Shown: one piece after another, positions 1-7,315 of the stretch | How the letters are laid out: every line of letters begins with the position of its first letter | Position numbering within the stretch: position 1 is the stretch's first letter | Assembly: GCA_023269645.1 (NCBI GenBank) | Contig: JAHFPR010000014.1 | Span: 1 to 18,858 of the forward strand | Length of the DNA stretch: 18,858 nt | Direction of reading: 5' to 3' | DNA from: Alphaproteobacteria bacterium | GTDB lineage: Bacteria > Pseudomonadota > Alphaproteobacteria > Rickettsiales > UBA8987 | The notes under the pieces: model-generated | Told to the model about the DNA's origin: nothing | The model's input: only the letters and a program-made list of their open reading frames with translations | Databases searched by the model: none | Position numbers and translations under genes: made by a program

Positions 1-1333
1 TATCCATATCCGCCACCCGGATCACCGTTTTCGCCAGGTGCGAACTTCCGAACCCGGCCTGATCCACCTGAATCACCGCAGAATCGTAATCCACCACCGC
101 ACTGCCCGTCCCCTGTTCCAGCTTTGGAAACGCCTCGTAATACGCAGCTTCCACATTCCTGAAGGATATTTTTGCCTGCACGGTATCCTTGGAAAAATTC
201 TGGCTGATAAACTCCTCCGGACGGATGTGCACCGCCACTTCCGCATGATCGTACATCCCGCCGTTGATGTGGGTCACCAGCCAGTCCCGCGCGCCTTTCG
301 CATAATAGGGCGGCCAGAATTTTTCCAGCATCGGAGCGGGCAGATTATCCGTGCTCGCCTGGAAACTTCCTTCGGGAACACGTGGTTGACCCTGGAACAT
401 CTCGTGGATGGTTATCTCCCCGGAGGCTTTCAAGCGGAATCCTTCAAGTGCGGGGTTCTGCACCGGTGTGCCTGTCGCATCGAATTTCAGGTATTGCAAC
501 TGGCCTTCGGGAGTCAAACGCAATTCTGCCGTGGAATCGAACACGACATCTATCGGCGCAAGCCACGCCGCTTCCGGGATAAAATTCGCTGCCAGCGCGG
601 GGGTGGCGTGTTCCGCCTTCACCTTGAGGTGGAGTATCTGCTTGTTTTCCAGATAGCCTTCCAGTGAAAGGCGCGCTTCTTTCTTAAGGTGCTGAATTTC
701 CATGTCGCTCTGGAAAGTCACGACTTTCCCGGCCAGCATGAAACGCATACTGACACTCGGCAGGTTATAAACAACTTTTTCCGTACCGTTGTTAAAGGCC
801 AGCCCCACGTGCCGCATATGGATGCTGCGTATGGGAAACTGCCGGTTATTATTCTCAATGGCGGTGAGGATATTGATGATCGCCTTGCGGTAGGTGGAAA
901 TCGGATACGCCCCAACCGCCTCCTCCACCCCTTCTTTCCCCTCCTCCGTACTGGTAATGATTTTAAGCTCTGGCGCGGTGATAATAACATCCTCCAGCTC
1001 AATGCTGCCCAGCAGCAGGCTGAGAAAGTTCAGCTTCACCTGCACATCCGGGAAATGCACCACCTTGATATGGTCGCCATCGAACACGCTCACATTGTTG
1101 AGGTGGATGCTGATACCTTCGTGCGTACCGTCCCACTTCAGCACGGCCTCTCCCACTTTCGTATTGAAATCCTTGCCGAAACCGTTGAACACGCCTTCGA
1201 TTCTTTCCGCAAGGTAGGGTATGGAGCGCGGTGCGCTCACCAGCCAGTAGAGCAGCAGCCCGCTGTTGGCGATAAGCAACAGCAGGAGCACGAGGATCGT
1301 CCGAACCGTATATTTGACGTAGCGGTTGACCAT
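1..1333 (-). CDS. AsmA-like/DUF3971 (YhdP-type) membrane-anchored protein, C-terminus beyond window
   Basis: The minus strand is open from the ATG at 1333 to the window edge, giving about 444 residues of a longer protein. It begins MVNRYVKYTVRTILVLLLLL, a short basic stretch followed by one hydrophobic segment (about residues 10-33), which predicts an inner-membrane anchor with the rest in the periplasm. The body alternates short beta-like segments, and around residue 350 carries ARDWLVTHINGGMYDHAEV, which resembles the R-W-L/V...G-G signature of DUF3971 in YhdP/AsmA-type proteins. That superfamily is linked to phospholipid transport between inner and outer membranes. This role is inferred from the family, because the C-terminal AsmA domain lies outside the window. 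The gene is divergent from glnE across 76 bp of palindromic repeat, and no strong Shine-Dalgarno is visible. An alternative is another large AsmA-family protein such as TamB. Confidence 0.65.
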   Translation of the reverse strand, partial: MVNRYVKYTVRTILVLLLLLIANSGLLLYWLVSAPRSIPYLAERIEGVFNGFGKDFNTKVGEAVLKWDGTHEGISIHLNNVSVFDGDHIKVVHFPDVQVKLNFLSLLLGSIELEDVIITAPELKIITSTEEGKEGVEEAVGAYPISTYRKAIINILTAIENNNRQFPIRSIHMRHVGLAFNNGTEKVVYNLPSVSMRFMLAGKVVTFQSDMEIQHLKKEARLSLEGYLENKQILHLKVKAEHATPALAANFIPEAAWLAPIDVVFDSTAELRLTPEGQLQYLKFDATGTPVQNPALEGFRLKASGEITIHEMFQGQPRVPEGSFQASTDNLPAPMLEKFWPPYYAKGARDWLVTHINGGMYDHAEVAVHIRPEEFISQNFSKDTVQAKISFRNVEAAYYEAFPKLEQGTGSAVVDYDSAVIQVDQAGFGSSHLAKTVIRVADMD

Positions 1334-1337
1334 TATG

Positions 1338-1409
1338 GGTTGATAGTTCCGGGTTGATGGTTGATAGTTGCCAATCCATAATCATAGACTATCAACCCTC
1401 AACTATAAA
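1338..1409. repeat. Degenerate heptanucleotide repeat forming a palindrome between divergent genes
   Basis: Arms at 1353-1368 (GTTGATGGTTGATAGT) and 1388-1403 (ACTATCAACCCTCAAC) are complementary at 15 of 16 positions around a 19-nt loop. Each arm is built from 7-nt units of the type CTATCAA / CCATCAA / CCCTCAA, and further units lie at 1338-1348. The element fills nearly all of the gap between the start of the DUF3971-like gene and the glnE ATG at 1410. The 7-nt unit resembles that of the element at 8654-8713. Its function is unknown; it could form an mRNA hairpin or be a small mobile palindrome. Confidence 0.7.
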
Positions 1410-4397
1410 ATGCAATTTTCCGTAAAAATAAAAGATACCCTGCTCAAAAACAGTACCGCGCTGCCAAAAGCGGCAAGCGCAGAACAGGTTGCGCTCTACA
1501 GGGAACGCTGGCGGGAGGAAGCAGCGGCGGCTGATCCTGCCTTGCAATCCTTCATGCTTGCCTGCGCGGAAGACCCGCACGGCGAGAAATTGCTGGAAGC
1601 CCTGTTTGGCAACAGCCCCTACCTGAGCAGATCGCTGCTGAATGAACTGCCATTTTTCAGGCAGATGGCGGAACAGGGTTACGCAGAAACATTCCGCCTG
1701 ATGATGGATACGCTGGTGCGGGAGGTGGAAGCCTGCACCACCCGCGAATCCCTCATGGCATTGCTGCGCATCGCCAAGCGTCGCGCGTCGCTGCTGATTG
1801 CACTGGCTGATATTACCGGTGTATGGAAGCTCGAAAAAGTGACGGAATCCCTCAGTGCTTTCGCGGATACCTCCATCTGCGCCACGGTACGCTTCCTGCT
1901 GCGGGAGGGCGAAAAATCCGGTGCTATCGCACTTGCTGACAGCACCAATCCCGAAAAAGATTCCGGGCTGCTTGTGCTGGCGATGGGCAAACTCGGCGCG
2001 GGCGAGCTGAATTACTCCAGCGACATTGATCTCATCGTGTTTTATGACCAGAACAGGGTGCGCTATCAGGGAAGGCATACCGCAGGGCAATTTTTTATCC
2101 GGCTGGCGCAGGGGCTGACCTCCATACTGCAGGATCGCACACGGGAAGGGTATGTCTTCCGCACCGACCTGCGGCTGCGCCCCGATCCCGGCTCCAACCC
2201 CATCGCGGTTTCCATCCATAATGCCGGGCTTTACTATGAAACACTCGGCCAAAACTGGGAACGTGCCGCAATGATCAAGGCGCGCCCGGTCATCGGTGAC
2301 GAGGATACCATCCAGCGTTTCCGGGGGTTCATCACGCCCTATATCTGGCGAAGATCGCTGGATTTCGCCAGCATCCAGGATATTCACTCCATCAAACGCC
2401 AGATTGACAGCCGACAGGGAGGCCTGCCCGCCAACCTCTATAATTATAATGTAAAACTGGGACGCGGCGGCATCCGGGAAATCGAGTTTTTTGCGCAAAC
2501 GCAACAGCTTATCTGGGGAGGAAGGCAGCCCAATCTACGCTCAATGGCCACCTGTGATACACTGCGGGCATTGGTGGAAGCCGGGGAGCTGCGCCTGGAA
2601 ATCTGCGACGAACTTATCTACGCTTATAGATTCTACCGCAAGGTGGAGCATCGGCTCCAGATGATCGAAGACCAGCAGACGCATACCCTCCCCGATACTC
2701 CGGAAAAGATGCAGCGGATCGCGGTGTTCCTCGGCTATAAGGATGCGGTGCATTTCGTGGAGGAACTTACGCTGACCATCAGCAGGGTGCGGAACCACTA
2801 CGCGCATCTGTTTGAAAACTCGCCCTCGCTGGCAAGCGGCGATCCAAATTCCGGCGGGAGCCTGGTGTTCACCGGCGCGGATGACGACCCGGAAACACTG
2901 GAAACCCTGAAAGGCATGGGCTTCAGCGACGCGAGCCATGTCGCCTCCGCCATCCGCGGCTGGCATCACGGGCGTTACCGTGCCATGCGCACCAAGCGCG
3001 CCCGCGAACTACTCACCGAGCTTATGCCGATACTCCTCACCGCCTTTTCCCGCACCGCCAATCCGGATGCCGCGTTTGATCGCTTCAATGAATTCCTCTC
3101 CAAACTTCCTGCGGGCGTACAGATATTCTCGCTGTTTTATTCCAACCCCAACTTGCTTGATCTCATTGCGGAGATTATGGGCGGCTACCCCTATATCGCC
3201 AGCAACCTCAGCCGAGCGCCAGTGCTGCTGGATTACGTGCTGATCCCGGAATTTTATGACAGGCTCCCCAAGGGAAAAGCCCTCAAAGCCAATCTGCGGG
3301 AGGCTGTCGCCCAGGGCAAGGATATGGAGGATGCGCTGAACGCCATGCGCTTCTGGACGAATGACCGCCGCTTCCGCATCGGCATCCAGTGCATCAAGAA
3401 AACGCTTCCGCTGCACAAGGCGGCGCGCAATCTTTCGGGCATCGCCGACGCGGTCATTGATGTGCTGATGGAGGAAGTGCGCAAGGATTTCGAGAAAACG
3501 CACGGTATCGTGGAGAATGGAACCTTCGCCGTCCTCGGCATGGGAAAACTCGGCGGAAAGGAAATGACTTTCAGCTCCGATCTCGACCTTGTATTCGTTT
3601 ACGATGTGCCGGATAGCGACGCGCTTTCCACCGGGGCGCAGCCCCTGCCCGTCAGCCAGTATTATGCGCGCCTGAGCCGACGCTTCGTGAACGCCCTCAC
3701 CTCCCTTACGCCGGAAGGTACGCTTTACAATGTAGACCTGCGGCTGCGCCCCTCCGGCAATGATGGCCCGGTGGTTTCCCACATCTGCGCGTTCGTGGAT
3801 TACTATAAAAAATCGGCCTGGGCGTGGGAATATCTGGCACTCACCCGCGCCCGCGTCATCCATAGCCCCAAGCCATTCAAGCAACACCTGAAATCTCTGA
3901 TCCGCGGGATGCTCTCTGAGAAACGTGATCCCCTCACCTTCGCAGAAGGGGTGCTGGATATGTACAGCCGCTTCCGAAAAGCGCACCCCGTCACTTTTCC
4001 CTTCCGCGTGAAATATACGCCCGGAGGGCTGATCGAGCTTGAATATATCGCCCAGTACCTTCAGGTGAAACACGCCCACCTGCATCCAGCCGTGCTTTCC
4101 ACGAACACGGTCAAGGCCTTCAAACGCCTCCGCAAGGAAGGACTGCTGGATCAAAAAGCCTTCACCGCATTGATGGAAGCTATTGCCCTCTATACGCAGG
4201 TGCAGGGTACGATGCGGCTGATGGGCGCGCGACAGGCCGATGAACACACCATGACCCCCGGCATGGAACGCACGCTCATCTACCATACCAGCGATAAGGA
4301 TTTTGAGACCCTGAGAAAAAAGCTTACAGCGACACAAAAAAATGTAGAAAACCTCTTTGAGCGGTTTATACTGTCGGATACAGGAGAAACGCCATGA
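1410..4397 (+). CDS. glnE: Bifunctional glutamine synthetase adenylyltransferase / adenylyl-removing enzyme
   Basis: GlnE attaches AMP to, and removes it from, a tyrosine of each glutamine synthetase subunit in response to PII and glutamine, matching ammonia assimilation to nitrogen supply in the cytosol. The protein is 995 residues, close to the family's length. It has two nucleotidyltransferase halves with matching metal-binding motifs: MGKLGAGELNYSSDIDLI at about residue 192 and MGKLGGKEMTFSSDLDLV at about 711. Each is followed by a DLRLRP block. The SDxDL aspartates are present in both, so both the removing and the adding site should be active. I prefer the ATG at 1410. An in-frame TTG at 1368 would add 14 residues encoded inside the palindromic repeat. 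The stop overlaps the bcp start (ATGA), so the two are probably co-transcribed. No PII gene is visible here. Confidence 0.95.
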   Translation: MQFSVKIKDTLLKNSTALPKAASAEQVALYRERWREEAAAADPALQSFMLACAEDPHGEKLLEALFGNSPYLSRSLLNELPFFRQMAEQGYAETFRLMMDTLVREVEACTTRESLMALLRIAKRRASLLIALADITGVWKLEKVTESLSAFADTSICATVRFLLREGEKSGAIALADSTNPEKDSGLLVLAMGKLGAGELNYSSDIDLIVFYDQNRVRYQGRHTAGQFFIRLAQGLTSILQDRTREGYVFRTDLRLRPDPGSNPIAVSIHNAGLYYETLGQNWERAAMIKARPVIGDEDTIQRFRGFITPYIWRRSLDFASIQDIHSIKRQIDSRQGGLPANLYNYNVKLGRGGIREIEFFAQTQQLIWGGRQPNLRSMATCDTLRALVEAGELRLEICDELIYAYRFYRKVEHRLQMIEDQQTHTLPDTPEKMQRIAVFLGYKDAVHFVEELTLTISRVRNHYAHLFENSPSLASGDPNSGGSLVFTGADDDPETLETLKGMGFSDASHVASAIRGWHHGRYRAMRTKRARELLTELMPILLTAFSRTANPDAAFDRFNEFLSKLPAGVQIFSLFYSNPNLLDLIAEIMGGYPYIASNLSRAPVLLDYVLIPEFYDRLPKGKALKANLREAVAQGKDMEDALNAMRFWTNDRRFRIGIQCIKKTLPLHKAARNLSGIADAVIDVLMEEVRKDFEKTHGIVENGTFAVLGMGKLGGKEMTFSSDLDLVFVYDVPDSDALSTGAQPLPVSQYYARLSRRFVNALTSLTPEGTLYNVDLRLRPSGNDGPVVSHICAFVDYYKKSAWAWEYLALTRARVIHSPKPFKQHLKSLIRGMLSEKRDPLTFAEGVLDMYSRFRKAHPVTFPFRVKYTPGGLIELEYIAQYLQVKHAHLHPAVLSTNTVKAFKRLRKEGLLDQKAFTALMEAIALYTQVQGTMRLMGARQADEHTMTPGMERTLIYHTSDKDFETLRKKLTATQKNVENLFERFILSDTGETP

Positions 4398-4888
4398 ACA
4401 CTGCAACCGCCAACACACATAAAAAACTCTCCGCCGGGGATTATGCTCCCGATTTCACGCTGGATACCGGTAGCGGTGAGCCGATTACGCTTTCTGAGCA
4501 GCGCGGAAAAAACGTCGTGGTGTATTTTTATCCGAAGGATGATACGCCCGGCTGCACGATAGAGGCGCAGGATTTCACCAGGGTCATCGCCGATTTCGAG
4601 TATGAGGATGCGGTGGTTATCGGTATCTCGAAGGATTCCGTGCAAAGTCACTGCAATTTCCGGGATAAATACAAGCTCGCGGTGGTGCTCGCCTCCGACC
4701 AGCATGGCACAGTCTGCGAAGCCTACGATAGCTGGATGGAAAAAACCAACTACGGCAAAAAATACATGGGCATCCAGCGGGATACTTTTCTGATCGACAG
4801 GAAAGGCATCATTCGCAAAGTGTGGCGCAAGGTAGAAGTGAAAGGCCACGTCCAGGAAGTGCTGGAAGCAGTGCGGGATTTGGATTAG
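4394..4888 (+). CDS. bcp: Thioredoxin-dependent peroxiredoxin, BCP/PrxQ subfamily
   Basis: This 164-residue cytosolic peroxidase reduces H2O2 and organic peroxides through a peroxidatic cysteine. The active-site block YPKDDTPGCTIEAQDF (about residues 46-61) carries Cys54 after the conserved P-G. Many BCPs have a resolving cysteine five residues later (CTxEAC). Here that position is Gln59, so the enzyme is either a 1-Cys type or uses another cysteine such as Cys87. The later GI(S)KD and TFLIDRKG segments are typical of the fold. Translation starts at an ATG that overlaps the glnE stop by four bases and has AGGAG seven bases upstream. The link to glnE looks like operon packing rather than shared function. 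The next gene begins 83 bp downstream behind its own promoter. Confidence 0.92.
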   Translation: MNTATANTHKKLSAGDYAPDFTLDTGSGEPITLSEQRGKNVVVYFYPKDDTPGCTIEAQDFTRVIADFEYEDAVVIGISKDSVQSHCNFRDKYKLAVVLASDQHGTVCEAYDSWMEKTNYGKKYMGIQRDTFLIDRKGIIRKVWRKVEVKGHVQEVLEAVRDLD

Positions 4889-4906
4889 GCCTCCATCCTC
4901 CACTCC

Positions 4907-4952
4907 TTGATAACGTATATCATTAGCTATGTAATTCTATACATTGATATAC
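4907..4952 (+). promoter_or_regulatory. Promoter and probable autoregulatory operator of the DinJ-Doc module
   Basis: A -35 like TTGATA (4907-4912) and a -10 like TGTAAT (4930-4935) are 17 bp apart. They overlap an inverted repeat GTATATCA (4915-4922) / TGATATAC (4945-4952), and a shorter pair ATGTA / TACAT (4929-4933, 4940-4944) sits inside it. Ribbon-helix-helix antitoxins usually bind such palindromes to repress their own operon. The region is AT-rich compared with its surroundings. A strong AAGGAGG (4957-4963) follows, eight bases before the antitoxin ATG. Confidence 0.6.
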
Positions 4953-4971
4953 CATCAAGGAGGCACACACC

Positions 4972-5241
4972 ATGCGTACCGAACAGATCAATTTCAGGAT
5001 AGATGCCGCCATCAAGCAGGATGCCGAGGCTGTATTCAAGCGGCTTGGCCTTTCTTCCAGCGATGCCATGCGTATGTTCTATAGCCAGGTCGCCATGCAG
5101 CAAGACCTGCCGTTTGATGCGAAAGTAAAAATGCAGGAACCCAAGCGCAGAACCCCGGTAGAACAGGCGGCATTTGAAAAAATGGTGGATGATTTTATTC
5201 GTGAGAATAAGACAACCCTCGATCTTCTGGCAGACCGATGA
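4972..5241 (+). CDS. RelB/DinJ-family ribbon-helix-helix antitoxin
   Basis: This 89-residue protein starts MRTEQINFRIDAAIKQDAEA, the short beta strand plus first helix of a RelB/DinJ ribbon-helix-helix domain. It continues with the family's LGLSSSDAMRMFYSQVA helix and the LPFD turn (about residues 25-54). The remaining C-terminal part is charged and probably wraps the toxin. By family it should neutralise its toxin and repress its own promoter, whose palindromes lie just upstream. The start is fixed by AAGGAGG eight bases before the ATG. The stop overlaps the next start (ATGA at 5238-5241), which indicates tight translational coupling. The oddity is the partner: DinJ proteins usually pair with YafQ/RelE-type RNases, but here the next gene is a Doc/Fic-type protein. 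Confidence 0.85.
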   Translation: MRTEQINFRIDAAIKQDAEAVFKRLGLSSSDAMRMFYSQVAMQQDLPFDAKVKMQEPKRRTPVEQAAFEKMVDDFIRENKTTLDLLADR

Positions 5242-5627
5242 AGGAACCCCAATGGCTGCAAAAAGAAGACGTGCTGCTCATCCATGAAAAAATTGTCGCT
5301 GCTTCCGTAGCGTCCGATGGTATGCGCGATGAAGGGCTGCTGGAATCGGCACTTTCGCGGGCGCAAAATCTTTTTTTCTATCAGGATGCCACGCTGTTTG
5401 ATCTGGCGGCGGGATATGCGGACAGCATCGCGCGCCACTATCCGTTTGTGGGCGGCAACAAGCGCACCGCCTTTGCGGTCGCCGATCTTTTTTTGCAGAT
5501 GAACGGCTACCATTACCGCGCTGATCAGGAAGAAGCGGCGAACATCATGGTCGCGCTGGCGGAGCAGAAAATCCCCCGCAGTGAACTGGCGGAATTTTTT
5601 AGCCGGAATTGCAAATCTATGGTATAG
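5238..5627 (+). CDS. doc: Doc/Fic-family (death-on-curing) toxin with an altered active-site motif
   Basis: The protein is 129 residues, the size of P1 Doc. Doc toxins inactivate EF-Tu by phosphorylation and so stop translation. The helical core and the ...GGNKRTAFAVADLFLQMNGY block (about residues 72-92) are clear family features. The usual motif is HxFx[D/N][A/G]NKR. Here residues 67-76 read HYPFVGGNKR. Aligned on NKR, the catalytic histidine position holds Tyr68, with the only histidine one residue earlier, and the conserved acidic residue is Gly72. The toxin may therefore be weak, inactive or differently specific. It is translationally coupled to the DinJ-type antitoxin and followed nine bases later by pyrB. 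Family membership is confident; activity is not. Confidence 0.85.
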   Translation: MKEPQWLQKEDVLLIHEKIVAASVASDGMRDEGLLESALSRAQNLFFYQDATLFDLAAGYADSIARHYPFVGGNKRTAFAVADLFLQMNGYHYRADQEEAANIMVALAEQKIPRSELAEFFSRNCKSMV

Positions 5628-5636
5628 AATGGACTC

Positions 5637-6566
5637 ATGACTGCTAAAACCTGCACATTCCCCCACCCCCACCTGCTTGGGATAGCTGGCCTCACTGCCC
5701 ATGATATTTCCTCCCTGCTTGATCTCGCTGAATCCTATGTCGTACTGAACCGCAAGCGGGATAAGAAGAAGCCTATCCTGCAGGGACGCACACTCATCAA
5801 TCTTTTCTTCGAGAACTCCACGCGCACCCAAAGTTCGTTTGAACTCGCTGGCAAGCGGCTGGGCGCGGACGTGGTGAATATGTCTGTTGCCACTTCCTCC
5901 ATGCAGAAGGGCGAAACGGTGCTGGATACCGCGATGACGCTGAACGCCATGCATCCGGATTTCCTGGTGATCCGCCATAACCAGAGCGGTGCGGTGCAGC
6001 TTATCGCGCGCAAGATGAATGGGCGCGTCATCAATGCGGGGGATGGCTGCCACGAACACCCCACCCAGGCACTACTGGACGCGCTGACCATAAGGCGGCG
6101 GTGCGAAAAACTGAAAGGGCTGACGGTCGCCATCTGCGGCGATATTCTCCATAGCCGCGTGGCGCGCTCCAACATTTATCTGCTGAACACGATGGGCGCG
6201 AACGTGCGGGTTATCGCACCTTCCACGCTGCTTCCCCCCTTCGCAGAATCCTTCGGGGTGGAGGTGTTCACCGATATGCGCAAGGGGCTGAAAGGCGCGG
6301 ATGTGGTGATGGTGCTGCGCCTCCAGCGGGAGCGTATGTCGAGCGCGTATATCCCCTCCGAGGCAGAATATTTCTATCTCTACGGGCTGGATTATGAGAA
6401 ACTTTCCTGCGCGAAAAAAGATGTGTTCGTGATGCATCCCGGCCCCATTAATCGTGGCGTGGAAATTGACAGCCAGCTCGCCGACGACATCAACCGCAGC
6501 GTCATTCTGGATCAGGTGGAAATGGGTGTCGCCGTGCGGCAAGCCATACTGGAGGCAATGGGTTGA
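5637..6566 (+). CDS. pyrB: Aspartate carbamoyltransferase catalytic subunit
   Basis: PyrB condenses carbamoyl phosphate with aspartate to N-carbamoyl-aspartate, the committed step of pyrimidine synthesis. The 309-residue product has the usual length and all landmark sites: the carbamoyl-phosphate loop STRT (61-64), KGET (91-94), H114, HEHPTQALLD (139-148) and MHPGPINRGVEI near the C terminus. Wording such as STRTQSSFELAGKRLGADVV is typical of alphaproteobacterial PyrB. No regulatory PyrI is visible. The gene starts only nine bases after the Doc stop, and the promoter of the next module overlaps its stop codon. A weak extended -10 (TG-N-TATAGA, 5620-5628) lies just before the ATG but lacks a good -35, so it may depend on read-through from the toxin-antitoxin operon. 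Dihydroorotase follows after the second toxin-antitoxin pair. Confidence 0.96.
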   Translation: MTAKTCTFPHPHLLGIAGLTAHDISSLLDLAESYVVLNRKRDKKKPILQGRTLINLFFENSTRTQSSFELAGKRLGADVVNMSVATSSMQKGETVLDTAMTLNAMHPDFLVIRHNQSGAVQLIARKMNGRVINAGDGCHEHPTQALLDALTIRRRCEKLKGLTVAICGDILHSRVARSNIYLLNTMGANVRVIAPSTLLPPFAESFGVEVFTDMRKGLKGADVVMVLRLQRERMSSAYIPSEAEYFYLYGLDYEKLSCAKKDVFVMHPGPINRGVEIDSQLADDINRSVILDQVEMGVAVRQAILEAMG

Positions 6567-6591
6567 CTTTATAGTAAATTTACTATATTAT
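6563..6591 (+). promoter_or_regulatory. Promoter with perfect 18-bp palindromic operator for the HigBA module
   Basis: TTGACT (6563-6568) and TATTAT (6586-6591) are separated by exactly 17 bp. Between and overlapping them lies a perfect palindrome, TATAGTAAATTTACTATA (6570-6587). The -35 overlaps the pyrB stop codon. A xenogeneic-repressor-type (XRE) antitoxin such as HigA bound there would block RNA polymerase. The resulting transcript would begin only a few bases before the toxin start, nearly leaderless. Confidence 0.75.
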
Positions 6592-6604
6592 GAGGCGATA
6601 GGTT

Positions 6605-6973
6605 TTGAAAGGCTTTGAAATTCCGGTATTGCGTCCCTTGGTATGGTTGGGTAACACGAAGAAAAATCTTCGGAATTTTCCTGATGATGCACAAAAACTG
6701 ATGGGCGATGAATTACAGCTTAGCCAGTTCGGCGGAATGCCGGAAGATGCAAAACCGTTCAAAGGCGTGGGAAGCGGTGTTATTGAAATCGCCTTGCGTT
6801 ATGATAGTGATGCCTACCGCACCGTGGTAGCGGTGCAACTCGGAAAAAAGATTTATGTGCTTCACGCCTTCCAGAAAAAATCGAAAAAAGGCATCGCCAC
6901 GCCGAAACAGGATGTGGATGTGATTAAACAGCGTTACGCTCAGGCGAAAGGGATGGCAAAAGATGAAAAATAG
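6605..6973 (+). CDS. higB: HigB/RelE-type toxin (phage Gp49-like family)
   Basis: The 122-residue protein carries the signatures of the Gp49/HigB-like branch of RelE toxins. These are a tryptophan-containing N-terminal WLGNTKKNLRNFPDD (about 14-28), the central KPFKGVGSGVIEIALRYD, YRTVVAVQL, and the hallmark VLHAFQKKSKKGIATPKQD (about 84-102). Members are ribosome-dependent mRNA nucleases, usually encoded before their antitoxin, as here. The start is TTG at 6605. An upstream ATG at 6590 runs into a stop after three codons, and no internal ATG would keep the conserved N-terminal block. GAGG lies nine bases upstream but may fall outside the transcript if the promoter at 6563-6591 is correct. 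The end overlaps the antitoxin by 11 bases. The module sits between pyrB and pyrC. Confidence 0.9.
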   Translation: MKGFEIPVLRPLVWLGNTKKNLRNFPDDAQKLMGDELQLSQFGGMPEDAKPFKGVGSGVIEIALRYDSDAYRTVVAVQLGKKIYVLHAFQKKSKKGIATPKQDVDVIKQRYAQAKGMAKDEK

Positions 6974-7298
6974 AACCGAACAGATGGAATTTGAGCAAGG
7001 CTCCGGCAATATTTTTGCCGATCTTGGGCTTGAAGATGCGGACGAGCTTTTCGCGCGGGCGCAACTGGGCTTTTACGTCTATAAAATTCTCAAGAAAAAG
7101 AAACTGAAACAGCGGGAAATTTCTACCCTTCTCGGCATCGCGCAGCCCGATGTATCCCACCTGATGAACGGCCATTTCAGCCGCTTCACCACCGATAAAC
7201 TGCTGGATTTCCTGAAACGGCTGGAGCAAAAAGTAACCATCCGCATTGCCCCCCACAAACTAGGCGAACCCTATCAGGAAGTTGGGTTCGCGGTATAA
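6963..7298 (+). CDS. higA: HigA-type XRE-family antitoxin
   Basis: This 111-residue protein has a helix-turn-helix at about residues 48-71 (LKQREISTLLGIAQPDVSHL), the XRE type found in antitoxins that follow Gp49/HigB-like toxins, followed by FTTDKLLDFLKRL and a short strand. It should bind and neutralise the toxin and repress the operon through the 18-bp palindrome at 6570-6587. It starts inside the toxin gene (11-bp overlap), so the two are coupled. Its stop is only 17 bp before the pyrC ATG, with no room for a separate pyrC promoter in the gap. Repression by HigA could therefore also reach pyrC. Confidence 0.9.
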   Translation: MKNRTEQMEFEQGSGNIFADLGLEDADELFARAQLGFYVYKILKKKKLKQREISTLLGIAQPDVSHLMNGHFSRFTTDKLLDFLKRLEQKVTIRIAPHKLGEPYQEVGFAV

Positions 7299-7315
7299 AA
7301 CAAGGAAAACAAACC

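Noticed and set aside
3009..4418. Minus-strand reading frame of 469 codons opposite glnE
   Set aside because: Antisense shadow of the GlnE C-terminal half, with no ribosome site or family resemblance.
4889..4910. CCTCCATCCTCCAC after bcp as a third heptad-repeat element
   Set aside because: Only two imperfect units and no inverted copy; too weak to join the family.
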